This document shows positions 18,186 through 26,913 of a stretch of DNA of 64,000 bases, in pieces. The stretch spans positions 62,001-126,000 of the forward strand of contig OY969790.1 in NCBI GenBank assembly GCA_963703125.1, written 5' to 3'. Below the pieces are notes generated by a model. It did no database searches, was not told the origin of the DNA, and saw only the letters and a list, made by a program, of their open reading frames with translations. The stretch comes from MFD04716-140 sp963703125. Lineage in GTDB: Bacteria > Bacteroidota > Bacteroidia > Flavobacteriales > Flavobacteriaceae. Position 1 is the first letter of the stretch. Each line of letters starts with the position of its first letter. The position numbers and the translations under genes were made by a program.

Positions 18186-18206
18186 CGGGCTGAGCGCAGT
18201 CGAAGC
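18186..18206. repeat. REP-like palindromic fragment
   Basis: GGGCTGAGCGCAGTCGAAGC resembles the 'CTTCGACTGCGCTCAG' palindromic repeat found scattered in many Bacteroidota and other genomes. It sits in a locally GC-rich patch (18140-18206) of the 134-base gap after rmuC. Only one copy was noticed here. Confidence 0.5.
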
Positions 18207-18234
18207 ATGACCTATTAAAAAATAAAATAAACAG

Positions 18235-18600
18235 ATGAAAAAAATACTATTTATTGTAATTGGCAGCCTTCTTGCCATCTTGGCATTATACTATGCCTTT
18301 ATCTATTTTGTGCCATATAGCGAAGGTGTGCGCTCTGGCGAACTCATAAAAATAAGCCATAAGGGAGTTGTAATCAAAACCTGGGAAGGTGAAATTAGCC
18401 AGGGAATATCTGGGGCCCAGATTTTTTCATTTTCAGTATTGGACAAGGATAAAGACGTGATTGAGAACTTAAAGGAATACCAAGGAGAATATGTAAAACT
18501 TACCTATGTAGAGCGGTTTAGCACCTTTTTCTGGCTTGGGGACAGCAAATATTTTGTCACCGAAGTAGAGCAGGAACAATCCCCACATTTCAGGAACTGA
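18235..18600 (+). CDS. Small membrane-anchored conserved protein
   Basis: 121 residues. One N-terminal membrane helix (about 4-24, ILFIVIGSLLAILALYYAFI) and then a small beta-rich domain (RSGELIKISHKGVVIKTWEG, then IFSFSVLDKDKDVIENLKEY, then VKLTYVERFSTFFWLGDSKY). Homologues in flavobacteria are often labelled 6-phosphogluconate dehydrogenase because they sit near the pentose phosphate genes; nothing in the sequence supports an enzyme of that kind. It probably folds as an OB-like domain on the outer face of the inner membrane. It is 3 bases upstream of the thioesterase, so the two form an operon. Confidence 0.75.
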   Translation: MKKILFIVIGSLLAILALYYAFIYFVPYSEGVRSGELIKISHKGVVIKTWEGEISQGISGAQIFSFSVLDKDKDVIENLKEYQGEYVKLTYVERFSTFFWLGDSKYFVTEVEQEQSPHFRN

Positions 18601-18603
18601 TAT

Positions 18604-19149
18604 ATGAAGAAATTTAAAACGGTTCGGGAATCCAGGGTTTCGATAACAGAATTAATGCTTCCCTCCCACTCTAATTTCGGCGGAAAAATTCATGGTGGCC
18701 ATATTTTGAATTTAATGGATCAGATTGCTTTTGCATGCGCTTCCAAACATTCCAGAAGTTATTGTGTTACAGCATCTGTAAACAGGGTAGATTTCCTTTC
18801 GCCGGTTGAAGTGGGTGAATTGTTGACCTTGAAAGCTTCCATCAATTATACGGGAAAAACATCCATGGTCATAGGCGTTCGGGTGGAGTCTGAAAATATA
18901 ACCACGGGTAAAAAAAGACATTGCAATTCCTCTTATTTTACCATGGTTGCGAAAGACGAGGAAGGAAACAGCCTTCCCGTACCTGGATTGCTAGTGCAAG
19001 ACCAAAATGGAATTCGGAGATTTGCACGAAGTAAATACCGAAAAAACTCGGCCTTCAAAAGGGACACGAAATTTGATGAAAGTAATTTTAACTACCAAAA
19101 TTATTTGAAAAAGTTAGAAAACGAAAACGTTAAGATCGAATTGGATTGA
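18604..19149 (+). CDS. Acyl-CoA thioesterase, hotdog fold (YciA/BACH type)
   Basis: 181 residues. N-terminal TELMLPSHSNFGGKIHGGHILNLMDQIA is the hotdog helix with the 'N..G.iHGG.ll..mD' pattern (Asn/Asp catalytic region around residues 22-39), followed by CVTASVNRVDFLSPVEVGEL and the closing strands. Such enzymes hydrolyse acyl-CoA to free acid and CoA. The extra 40-residue basic tail (RRFARSKYRKNSAFKR) is usual for the subgroup in Bacteroidota. The 3' end overlaps the convergent pgl gene by 20 bases. Confidence 0.88.
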   Translation: MKKFKTVRESRVSITELMLPSHSNFGGKIHGGHILNLMDQIAFACASKHSRSYCVTASVNRVDFLSPVEVGELLTLKASINYTGKTSMVIGVRVESENITTGKKRHCNSSYFTMVAKDEEGNSLPVPGLLVQDQNGIRRFARSKYRKNSAFKRDTKFDESNFNYQNYLKKLENENVKIELD

Positions 19150-19855
19150 TTCCCTTCGCCGCATCGGCATCTAAAAACCAAATCAAATTACCCGATTTCG
19201 GGTAAACCAAACTGGCAGGGTATTGTTTGTATGCCCCTTCTTTGTTAAGTATTTCAGAAACTTTTTTATTTTTGGTGTCCCCTGTTACCAAAAATGCCAC
19301 AACATCGGCATTATTGATTATTTTCCCCGTAATCGTGATTCTTTTTTGGCCCGAAGTTGGATGCTCGGCAACCAAACAATTTTTATCGGAGTTCCATAAC
19401 TCAATATTATAAGGAAAGATTGAAGCGGTATGCCCATCGTCGCCCATACCTAAAACTACCAGATCAAATTTTGGAGTATTCAAGGATTTGGACAATTCTT
19501 TATCCAAAATATCGGAATACCTATGGGCTTCATAATCAGGTTCATTCTCACCCTTAACACGGTGTATATTCTCTTTGGGAACCACAATTTTTGATAATAA
19601 ATGATCCACGGTCATTCTATAGTTGCTTTCGCTATCGGTAGGCAAAACACAACGCTCATCACCCCAATAAAAATGGACTTTTCTCCAATCAATTTTATCC
19701 CCATAGTTTTCAGCAAGTTGGTCAAATACCGATTTGGGTGTGCTTCCGCCTGAAAGTGCAATATGTACTTGTTTTCTTGACGCCACAAAATCTTCAAAGA
19801 ACTTTGAGAAGTTCCGTGCAACTTCTTCCTTTGAGCTATAAATTTTTAATTCCAT
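19130..19855 (-). CDS. pgl: 6-phosphogluconolactonase
   Basis: 241 residues, the normal length of DevB-type 6-phosphogluconolactonase. The second step of the oxidative pentose phosphate path hydrolyses 6-phosphogluconolactone. Family blocks: VHIALSGGSTPKSVFDQLAE (shortened: ALSGGSTPKSVF, residues 34-45), KVHFYWGDERCVLPTDSESN and LVVLGMGDDGHTASIFP with the catalytic His. It lies 27 bases downstream of zwf on the same strand and is probably co-transcribed with it. Confidence 0.95.
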   Translation of the reverse strand: MELKIYSSKEEVARNFSKFFEDFVASRKQVHIALSGGSTPKSVFDQLAENYGDKIDWRKVHFYWGDERCVLPTDSESNYRMTVDHLLSKIVVPKENIHRVKGENEPDYEAHRYSDILDKELSKSLNTPKFDLVVLGMGDDGHTASIFPYNIELWNSDKNCLVAEHPTSGQKRITITGKIINNADVVAFLVTGDTKNKKVSEILNKEGAYKQYPASLVYPKSGNLIWFLDADAAKGINPIRS

Positions 19856-19882
19856 CCAGCATTTTTTTGCTATTCGCCACCT

Positions 19883-21415
19883 TTAACTTATCACACAAAA
19901 GCCCGTGTCATCGGCCAAATTTTCACTGGGATTCCTCCACATGTAGTCGCCATCAATTAAATCATCGGCATTGTCCGGGCCCCAGACCCCGGCGGAATAT
20001 CCATAGATTTTTACATCTTTTCCATTTTTCCAATAGTCCAAAATGGGGTCTACGAATTCCCAAGCAGTCTCCACTTCATCGGCCCTTGCATACAACGTGG
20101 CATCGCCCTGCATGGCATCGAGCAAAAGCCGTTCATAGGCCTCCATAATATGATTATCTACCAAACTTGAATAGTAGAAGTCTAAATTGGCACGCTCTAC
20201 CTGAAACCCTTGTCCTGGTACTTTTACACCGAATTTTATCAAAATCCCCTCATCGGGTTGTATGCGAATAATTAATTTGTTGTCCTTGTTCGTTAATCCC
20301 GATTCCTTGAATATCTGATGGTGGGGAGCTTTAAAATGTATCACTATTTCAGTGACTTTTGTGGGCATTCTTTTCGCCGTGCGCACGTAAAAGGGGATAT
20401 CGGCCCAACGCCAGTTATCCACGAAAAATTTGATGGCGGCATAGGTCTCTGTGGTAGATTCGGGATCCACCTCATCTTCCTGCCGGTATCCTTTAACCTT
20501 TTTGCCATCCACAACCGAGGCAACGTATTGTGCGCGAATGGTATTTTTATAAAGAGTGTCTTCATCCTTCATTATCCGAAGTGATTTTAGCGCTTTTACC
20601 TTTTCATTTCGTATTTCGTCCGCATTGGCACCAATGGGAGGTTCCATCACTATTAAGGCCACCAACTGCAATAAATGGCTTTGGAACATATCTCGCAATG
20701 CGCCAGACTTGTCATAATAGCCACCTCTCTTTTCGACACCTACTGTTTCGGCATTCGTTATCTCCACATGGTGAATATAATTGCGGTTCCATAGGGGTTC
20801 AAAAATACTGTTCGCAAAACGGGTCACCAGTAAATTTTGGACAGTTTCCTTGCCCAAATAATGATCTATGCGGTATATCTGGGATTCCTTAAAATAGCCA
20901 TGCAGTCCTTGGTTGAGCTCTTTTGCCGATGCCAAACTATACCCAAAGGGCTTTTCAACTATCAAACGCTTCCAGCCTTTTGACTCTTCATTTAGGCTTT
21001 TCTCCGCTAGGTTCTTTGCCACTATTTCATATAAACTAGGCGGGGTAGACAAATAAAAAATATAATTGTCCAGTGTATTATGGGCCATATTAAGCTCCGC
21101 TATTCTGTCAGCCAAGCGTGTGTAATCGGTATTGTAATCCTTACCGAGGTCCTCGTAATAGAGTTTCGCGGCGAAATCTTCAATAAAATCGGTATTGGCA
21201 CCGTTTATTTTAGCTTTAAAATAGTCGCTCTCCGTTACCACTTTTTTGCGAAACTCCTCATCCGTAAGATTACTTCTACTGACACCTAGGACTACAAAAT
21301 TGTCCGGTAGTTGCTTAGCCTTGTATAAATTGAAGATGGCCGGTATAAGCTTCCGGGCCGTAAGATCTCCTGATGCCCCAAAAATTATGAGCATTTGATT
21401 TTCCGTTTTGTTCAT
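19883..21415 (-). CDS. zwf: Glucose-6-phosphate 1-dehydrogenase
   Basis: 510 residues from ATG 21415 (MNKTENQMLIIFGASGDLT); the frame is open to 21457 but the extra 14 residues are not part of the family. GASGDLTARKL (residues 13-23) binds NADP, and RIDHYLGKETVQN holds the catalytic His-Lys pair in the G6PD signature. The length matches bacterial Zwf. The enzyme oxidises glucose 6-phosphate and supplies NADPH. It is divergent from gnd across about 156 bases, so the three oxidative pentose phosphate enzymes form one locus. Confidence 0.96.
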   Translation of the reverse strand: MNKTENQMLIIFGASGDLTARKLIPAIFNLYKAKQLPDNFVVLGVSRSNLTDEEFRKKVVTESDYFKAKINGANTDFIEDFAAKLYYEDLGKDYNTDYTRLADRIAELNMAHNTLDNYIFYLSTPPSLYEIVAKNLAEKSLNEESKGWKRLIVEKPFGYSLASAKELNQGLHGYFKESQIYRIDHYLGKETVQNLLVTRFANSIFEPLWNRNYIHHVEITNAETVGVEKRGGYYDKSGALRDMFQSHLLQLVALIVMEPPIGANADEIRNEKVKALKSLRIMKDEDTLYKNTIRAQYVASVVDGKKVKGYRQEDEVDPESTTETYAAIKFFVDNWRWADIPFYVRTAKRMPTKVTEIVIHFKAPHHQIFKESGLTNKDNKLIIRIQPDEGILIKFGVKVPGQGFQVERANLDFYYSSLVDNHIMEAYERLLLDAMQGDATLYARADEVETAWEFVDPILDYWKNGKDVKIYGYSAGVWGPDNADDLIDGDYMWRNPSENLADDTGFCVIS

Positions 21416-21571
21416 ACGCTGTTTTGTGGCCCTAAAAGTATCGAAAAGAATGAGCAATCACAACGACTTTACTGTAACTTAAAGCGGCATCTCAATATTT
21501 TCATTTATTTTTGATTGACTTGGAAAAATAGAATGAATGTCCGAGGCAATTAATAATTCTAATGATTGATA

Positions 21572-22981
21572 ATGGAAGGTACGTACGATTTTGGATTAGT
21601 AGGTTTAGGCGTCATGGGACGCAATTTTATTTTGAATGTAGCGGACAATGGATTTAAGGCCTTTGGATATGATTTGGACGTGGATAAAGTTGGTGCGTTG
21701 AAAAAAGAAGGCGGCCATACGGGCAATGTGGATGCTTCGTCGAACATTAAGACTTTTGTACAATCCTTAAAACAACCCCGAAAAATAATGATGCTGGTGC
21801 CCGCGGGCAAAATTGTTGATTCGGTCATTGAAAGTTTGCTTCCTTATATAGACCGAGGTGATATTTTGATTGATGGGGGCAATTCATTTTTTATCGATAC
21901 CGACCGGCGTGAAAACTATTTGCAGGAAAAAGGGGTCTACTTTTTTGGTGCGGGTGTTTCCGGGGGTGCCAAAGGTGCACGATTGGGGCCCAGTATAATG
22001 CCCGGTGGATCTAAAAGTGCCTATGCCCATGTAAAACCCATTTTTGAGGCCGTAGCGGCCAAATACAAGGGTGAACCTTGTGTGGCGTATTTGGGTCCAA
22101 AATCCGCTGGAAACTATGTGAAAATGGTCCATAACGGTATTGAATACGGATTGATGCAATTAACTTCCGAAATTTACGACCTGCTCAAAAAAGGCGGGGA
22201 TTTTACGAATGAGGAACTGCATAAAGCGTTTAAAAAATGGAACCAAGGCCGGTTGCAGTCTTTCCTAATTGAAATTACCTCGGAAATTTTTGAAATGAAA
22301 GATGACTTGGGGGATGGAATGCTTGTTGATAAAATCCTGGATAGGGCAAAGCAAAAAGGAACAGGAAAATGGACCTCCCAAAATGCGATGGATCTAGGTA
22401 TTCCAGTACCTACCATTGACATGGCCGTAAGTATGCGCGAAATATCGGCCCTAAAGGATGAGCGCATGAAGGCAGACACACTCTACGACCGACCCGAAGT
22501 GAAACATCTTGATAAAAAGAAACTCGAGGTCTTAGCCGAAGAGGCCTTGTATTTTTCGTTTATCATCACCTATGCACAAGGACTTCATCAATTGGCCGAT
22601 GCTTCCAAAGAATATGGATATCAATTGGATATGGCCGTAATCGCCAAAATTTGGCGTGCCGGTTGTATCATACGTGCTGGACTTTTAGCTGATATCGCCG
22701 AGGCCTTTAAGGCAGATCAAGACTTGCCAAATTTAGTATTGTCCCCCACTTTTGTTGAAAAAGTGCAAAGCACTGTGAGCTCGGCCAGAGAGCTTGTAGC
22801 TTTCGCAGCGACAAACGGAATCCCATTACCTGGATTGTCAAGTGCGCTTACTTATTTTGATGCGTATACCTCTACCAGGTTACCATTGAATTTGATACAG
22901 GCGCAACGCGACTATTTTGGATCCCATACCTATGAAAGAATAGATAGGGAAGGTATTTTTCATACCGAGTGGGAATTATGA
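21572..22981 (+). CDS. gnd: 6-phosphogluconate dehydrogenase (decarboxylating), NADP type
   Basis: 469 residues from ATG 21572; a TTG two codons earlier is possible but unneeded. N-terminal Rossmann motif GLVGLGVMGRNF, NADP-binding NRS-type loop, and GNYVKMVHNGIEYG with the catalytic Lys and the His-Asn pair. The C-terminal GSHTYERIDREGIFHTEW is typical of the long dimeric enzyme. It produces ribulose 5-phosphate, CO2 and NADPH, completing the oxidative branch with the divergent zwf-pgl pair. Confidence 0.96.
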   Translation: MEGTYDFGLVGLGVMGRNFILNVADNGFKAFGYDLDVDKVGALKKEGGHTGNVDASSNIKTFVQSLKQPRKIMMLVPAGKIVDSVIESLLPYIDRGDILIDGGNSFFIDTDRRENYLQEKGVYFFGAGVSGGAKGARLGPSIMPGGSKSAYAHVKPIFEAVAAKYKGEPCVAYLGPKSAGNYVKMVHNGIEYGLMQLTSEIYDLLKKGGDFTNEELHKAFKKWNQGRLQSFLIEITSEIFEMKDDLGDGMLVDKILDRAKQKGTGKWTSQNAMDLGIPVPTIDMAVSMREISALKDERMKADTLYDRPEVKHLDKKKLEVLAEEALYFSFIITYAQGLHQLADASKEYGYQLDMAVIAKIWRAGCIIRAGLLADIAEAFKADQDLPNLVLSPTFVEKVQSTVSSARELVAFAATNGIPLPGLSSALTYFDAYTSTRLPLNLIQAQRDYFGSHTYERIDREGIFHTEWEL

Positions 22982-23032
22982 TTGAAAAATGCATGTATAC
23001 ATACTGGTAAGACCCCATACGTATCCTGCACT

Positions 23033-23061
23033 TTTGCGTTCCTTCAGTACAACAACGCAAA
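23033..23061. other. Stem-loop after gnd
   Basis: TTTGCGTT and AACGCAAA form a perfect 8-base stem with a 13-base loop. It lies 52 bases beyond the gnd stop, with no clear T-run after it, so it is a possible factor-dependent terminator or an element flanking the accessory segment. Confidence 0.4.
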
Positions 23062-23133
23062 TACGCGACCGAACTATGCACAGGTCGCCTATTATGGTTC
23101 AAGAAGAACGGTAAAACAATTTGAAAGGACAAA

Positions 23134-23598
23134 ATGAGTATCGAAGAGCCCGTAAAAATAAAAAGACTTCTAGAAGGAGACTTGAACGAGTTTGTTGACC
23201 TTGTCAAATTGTTTGAAGAAGTTTTCGAGATGAAGAATTTTTCAATTCCTGACAAAAGACATCTTCAAAACCTTCTCAATCGTATTGACTTTGATGTTTT
23301 CGTGGCTTTTAAGAATGACATGGTTGTAGGTGGATTAACAACCTATGTTTTGGAACAATATTATTCGGGAAAACCTCTTGCATACATCTATGATTTAGCT
23401 GTGGACACACATCTTCAAAGACAGGGAATTGGCAAGAAACTTATAACGGAAGCAAATAAATTCTATAGGGAGAAAGGATTTGAAGAAGTGTTTGTACAAG
23501 CTGAAAAGGTTGATGATCATGTGATTGACTTTTATAGAAAAACCAATCTTTCAGGAGAAGAACAAGTAGTCCATTTCTATTACACTTTGAATAAATAG
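23134..23598 (+). CDS. AAC(3)-I-family GNAT acetyltransferase
   Basis: 154 residues, the size of AAC(3)-I enzymes. The GNAT acetyl-CoA loop is AVDTHLQRQGIGKKLI, preceded by AYIYDLAV, and the C-terminal part has FVQAEKVDDHVIDFYRKTN and EEQVVHFYY; this order and wording (YIYDLAV, RRQGI-type loop, 'yvQAd..DdpAv.lYtklG', 'EevmHFdi') are those of aminoglycoside 3-N-acetyltransferases. These acetylate gentamicin-type drugs. Whether this chromosomal copy confers resistance is unknown; environmental members may act on other amines. No neighbouring gene shares a pathway with it. Confidence 0.8.
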   Translation: MSIEEPVKIKRLLEGDLNEFVDLVKLFEEVFEMKNFSIPDKRHLQNLLNRIDFDVFVAFKNDMVVGGLTTYVLEQYYSGKPLAYIYDLAVDTHLQRQGIGKKLITEANKFYREKGFEEVFVQAEKVDDHVIDFYRKTNLSGEEQVVHFYYTLNK

Positions 23599-23933
23599 AT
23601 TCAAATAGCACTACCACCGAGAAGGGTTTTGCTGTAAACACGGTACCAAACCAAACATAGATCAAACCAAATTACTTTAAGTGCGGGGCAGTCCTAATTA
23701 AATGGCTTTAGCCACGCGGCCTAAACACAATTCTTTAGGTGTTTCATTCGATAAAATATACAAAGAACTTGACTTTGACGAAGATGACAAGTTACAATTA
23801 AGCTACTAAGTTCTTTATCAAATTGAAACGTTTTCATACAAAATATAGATACCAAAAGAATAAGGGATTTCCTTTTCAAAAAATCCCTTAACAGTAAAAA
23901 ACTTTGAACTTTTTCTATGCTACAATTACAAGA
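23599..23933. other. 335-base region: no convincing gene, one short ORF and a hairpin
   Basis: The region holds an ATG-started 35-codon frame at 23702-23809 (MALATRPKHNSLG... ELDFDEDDKLQLSY), which could be a remnant of a longer gene but is not recognised. A hairpin at 23863-23890 (AAGGGATTT against AAATCCCTT) has a T-run on the minus strand and probably ends the reductase transcript. Nothing else was seen. Confidence 0.5.
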
Positions 23934-24689
23934 TTAACGCTGATTCTCTGGCTGTGCTATCCAGTTAGAATATTCTGTACTTCCTAAATACACCGCATTA
24001 TCTGGAGCCAAGGTGTCTTTCTCTATAGAGGCACCTGAATACAATGCTTTCACATCAGAAACGATTTTGTATTCCTTTTGTGTGGCAGTAGTATATTTTT
24101 TTATCCAATCTGCCATATTATATTTTTTTGGACCACCAATTTCCAAAATAGTATTTTTTGGTGTTTCAACAGCCATTTTTGCAAGAAATCCCGCAACATC
24201 CTTACTGGCAATTGGCTGTATGTTAGCATCTGGCAAAACCACTTGGTCGTTGATTAAACTCATGTGTAATACACCTGCCGCGAATTCAAAAAACTGTGTA
24301 GTGTGTACGATGGTATAAGGAATTCCTGATGCTTGAATCATATCTTCTTGCACTTGTTTGGCTCGGAAATAACCACTTTCTTGAAGTTTTTGGGTACCAA
24401 CTACTGAAAGTGCAAGATGGTGCTTTACGCCTGCTTTTTTTTCTGCTTTCAACAAATTCTCATTAGATGTTTTAAAGAAATTCATAACAGCATTGTCTTC
24501 AAAAGAAGGTGAATTGGATGCATCTACTACAACTTGTGCATTTTGCAAAGCGGCATCTAGACCTTCGCCGGTAAGTGTATCTACGCCAGTATTTGGTGCT
24601 GCAGCAATAACTTCGTGATTAGAGTTTTTTAACTGATTTACTAATTGGCTGCCGATAAGTCCGGTACCACCGATAACTACTATTTTCAT
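23934..24689 (-). CDS. NmrA-like NAD(P)-binding reductase (atypical SDR)
   Basis: 251 residues. N-terminal GGTGLIGSQLVNQL (residues 7-20) is the Rossmann nucleotide loop of the NmrA/atypical SDR group. The domain continues with VVVDASNSPSFED, KHHLALSVVGTQ and YTIVHTTQFFEFA. There is no classical YxxxK active site, though Tyr and Lys occur in SGYFRAKQVQE. Such proteins act as quinone reductases or redox-sensing regulators. It lies downstream of two Crp/Fnr-type regulators on the same strand, a pairing seen for stress-responsive reductases in Bacteroidota. Confidence 0.85.
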   Translation of the reverse strand: MKIVVIGGTGLIGSQLVNQLKNSNHEVIAAAPNTGVDTLTGEGLDAALQNAQVVVDASNSPSFEDNAVMNFFKTSNENLLKAEKKAGVKHHLALSVVGTQKLQESGYFRAKQVQEDMIQASGIPYTIVHTTQFFEFAAGVLHMSLINDQVVLPDANIQPIASKDVAGFLAKMAVETPKNTILEIGGPKKYNMADWIKKYTTATQKEYKIVSDVKALYSGASIEKDTLAPDNAVYLGSTEYSNWIAQPENQR

Positions 24690-24757
24690 AATTTTAACAT
24701 TTAATTGTTTGATGGTACAAAGTTGAAAATAGTGATGTCTAAAAAACTTAAGCCAGT

Positions 24758-25330
24758 TTAAGAAATGTGTTTTGCTTGAATTTTTTTAAACTTTTTGAGG
24801 GAAATACCCATATAAGAAGCAAATATGGGTTCTGGAATTCTTTGCATCAACATCGGATATGTAGTTTTAAAATAATTGTAAAAATCTTCTTTGGATGTTG
24901 TGGCATAGGTTTTTTGTTTCAATAAAGCAGCACCATAAGCACGTTGATGTATATTATTAAAATAAATTGCCAACATTGGATGCCTTAGTAGCAAAGCATC
25001 ATACGATTCTTTGGTAATTACAGCAACAACGCTTTCTTCAACCGCTGCGATACTAAGTTGCGCATTGTCAGTATTAGAAAACGACTTATAGTCTGTGAGC
25101 CACCAATTCTCTAATGCAAAATGGATCGTGTGATTTTCCCCAGAATGGGTATAATACAAGTGAAGCAAGCCTTTGCAAACAAAAAACAACTTATCTGCTT
25201 TAGAGTTCTCTTTAAGCAATACCTCTTCTTTTTTAAAATTCTCAAGTGAAAAATACGGCAGGATAGCATCTATTTCATCAACCAATTGCGGTGTTGATTT
25301 TAAAATATGTTCACGCAATACTTGTAGCAT
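24758..25330 (-). CDS. Crp/Fnr-family transcriptional regulator
   Basis: 190 residues from ATG 25330. The N-terminal cyclic-nucleotide-binding fold is visible (YFSLENFKKEEVLLKENSKA, KLFFVCKGLLHLYY, AAVEESVVAVITKESY). The C-terminal helix-turn-helix is short (IPEPIFASYMGISLKKFKKI), as in many Bacteroidota members. There are no Fnr-type cysteines, so a small ligand, not an iron-sulfur cluster, is the likely signal, if any. It follows its paralogue by 10 bases, so they form an operon and probably control the reductase gene downstream or themselves. Confidence 0.85.
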   Translation of the reverse strand: MLQVLREHILKSTPQLVDEIDAILPYFSLENFKKEEVLLKENSKADKLFFVCKGLLHLYYTHSGENHTIHFALENWWLTDYKSFSNTDNAQLSIAAVEESVVAVITKESYDALLLRHPMLAIYFNNIHQRAYGAALLKQKTYATTSKEDFYNYFKTTYPMLMQRIPEPIFASYMGISLKKFKKIQAKHIS

Positions 25331-25340
25331 AACCACTTAT

Positions 25341-25913
25341 TTATGTTACCGATTTCTTACGAAGTTCACTTAAATATTCGGGTGTAAAACCCAAAAACGA
25401 TGCCAAGTACTTTTGTGGAATACGCTGTGCAAACTCAGGATGTTTCAAAATGAAAAAATGATACATTTCCTCTTTGGAATACCCATATAGGTATTTAAAC
25501 CGCATTTGTGCAGCAGCAAAAGCACGTTGGTAAATAAAACGAAAGTAGCGTTCCAAAACGGGATGGCTTTCTAATAGCTCATCAAGGGCATTTCGTTCTA
25601 TACACAACACTTCAGAGGTTTCCATCGCCTGAATATAAAACTGGGTTGGTTGTTGATGTTCAAAGGCGATGGTATCTGTCAACCACCAAGTTTCAATGGC
25701 AAACTCTGTAGTTTGCTCATTACCTTTATCATCAATAAAAAATTTACGTAAGTAGCCTTCCAAAACAAAATAGCGGTATTTACATAGTTGTCCCTCTATA
25801 AGCAAGTTTTCCTTTTTACGATAGGTTTGAGTTTGGAAATATGCAAGCACCTCAGCAAACTCTTTGTTACTGATATGTGTAAATTTGTTGATATGTGATT
25901 GGAAAATATGCAT
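25341..25913 (-). CDS. Crp/Fnr-family transcriptional regulator (paralogue)
   Basis: 190 residues from ATG 25913. Same architecture as the gene that follows it: a cyclic-nucleotide-binding domain (YFQTQTYRKKENLLIEGQLC, FVLEGYLRKFFIDD, ETWWLTDTIAFEH) and a compact C-terminal helix-turn-helix (IPQKYLASFLGFTPEYLSEL). The WWLTD block is shared with the second copy, indicating an ancestral tandem duplication followed by strong divergence. It is the first gene of the reductase operon. A regulator of redox or electrophile stress is a reasonable inference but nothing in the sequence proves it. Confidence 0.85.
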   Translation of the reverse strand: MHIFQSHINKFTHISNKEFAEVLAYFQTQTYRKKENLLIEGQLCKYRYFVLEGYLRKFFIDDKGNEQTTEFAIETWWLTDTIAFEHQQPTQFYIQAMETSEVLCIERNALDELLESHPVLERYFRFIYQRAFAAAQMRFKYLYGYSKEEMYHFFILKHPEFAQRIPQKYLASFLGFTPEYLSELRKKSVT

Positions 25914-26486
25914 CCCTTAAAACATTTTATTACTCCTTATTATAAATACAAAAAGACCAACAGTACACTTTTAAAGGAATGGCAACAATCTGCCTACCCT
26001 AAAATTACCAATATTGACTTTTGGACTTTTATTGGCATTATTATATATTTCCAATGTAACCAACCTTCTCAAATCGACATTTGACAAAAAACAAAAGAAA
26101 CCCAATCAGAGTTTGCTACATTCGATTTTTAAACAAAAGACCAAAAGAAAACACATTTAAAGGAATCCCAACGAATATAAATATACTGACTCTCTGAAAG
26201 GCGGAAAAAATTAAAAAAGTGGCATAACAAAAATATGTCGCATGGACATCTTCCATATAAAGGGCAGATTTCAGCTTAAATTAAGTTCCATTTTGAATTG
26301 ATCAAGCTGCTTTTAAATGGATGCCACACCTAACCGGCCCGACAGAGTCGTTCCGGCGGGTCGCTTGTTCTCGCCTACTTCCAAAAATCCGTAGGGATTT
26401 TCAGTTTATTATGTACTTTTAGTAGCAAGATTTGCAGTGACATGAACAAGGAAGTTGGTTGTGTCGTACCTATTTCGTTTTAGGGG
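25914..26486. other. 573-base region without a convincing gene
   Basis: AT-rich DNA with one short plus-strand ORF (25899-26084) that overlaps the regulator start and looks non-coding. A sharply GC-rich block at 26321-26375 (CCGGCCCGAC ... GGCGGGTCGC) interrupts it, followed by a small hairpin (AAAATCC / GGATTTT, about 26384-26401). The block may be a remnant of an insertion; nothing identifiable was found. Confidence 0.5.
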
Positions 26487-26906
26487 ATGATAAACATTGA
26501 AAAAGAAATAGCCGAAAAAATTGTCAAAGCGAACAGTTCGAGTACTACCAAACTTGGTTTGCGGTTCGATAGGGTTGTTGTAAGACTTCTCGGAAATCTT
26601 AGATTTTTTGTCGAACAAACTAATTCAAACCAGAAAATCATTCTCATGACCATTTCCGCTCCCATCAAACTTGCAACAAAAACAGAGAAGGAGCTTAAGT
26701 CAAAAATCAAGTATCTATTGAACCGTAAAGACCATGACCAAGATCTAAGTATCTCTATTTTCCAAAATGAAGTACGGCTTCGAATCATTGAATTTACGTT
26801 GAATAAATCCCATAAATTTGTTGGTCTGGTCCACAATCCCAGGACTGACCCCGAGCTACTGCTCGATTTCGCAACAAGATGGCTCCATGTGACCGACCAA
26901 AATTGA
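26487..26906 (+). CDS. Hypothetical protein
   Basis: 139 residues, mixed helix/strand, rich in Lys, Glu and Ile, with normal-looking composition. No signal peptide or membrane segment is obvious and no motif was recognised; RFDRVVVRLLGNLRFFVEQT and LLNRKDHDQDLSISIFQNEV may be beta strands of a small cytoplasmic domain. The next gene starts 7 bases later on the same strand, which suggests co-transcription with the AHSA1-type protein. An overlapping minus-strand ORF (26480-27028) was rejected because it would span two plus-strand genes. Confidence 0.5.
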   Translation: MINIEKEIAEKIVKANSSSTTKLGLRFDRVVVRLLGNLRFFVEQTNSNQKIILMTISAPIKLATKTEKELKSKIKYLLNRKDHDQDLSISIFQNEVRLRIIEFTLNKSHKFVGLVHNPRTDPELLLDFATRWLHVTDQN

Positions 26907-26913
26907 CAAAGAC

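Noticed and set aside
18235..18600. 6-phosphogluconate dehydrogenase for the small membrane protein
   Set aside because: The protein has one membrane helix and a small beta domain with no Rossmann motif; the true gnd lies at 21572-22981.
25899..26084. Plus-strand 61-codon ORF
   Set aside because: It overlaps the start of a Crp/Fnr gene, has no recognisable features and lacks start context.
23599..26486. Integron attC site or gene cassette around the AAC(3)-like gene
   Set aside because: Single matches to the core sites (for example ACCTAAC near 26330) occur, but no paired GTTRRRY at a suitable distance and no attC-like fold or integrase were found.
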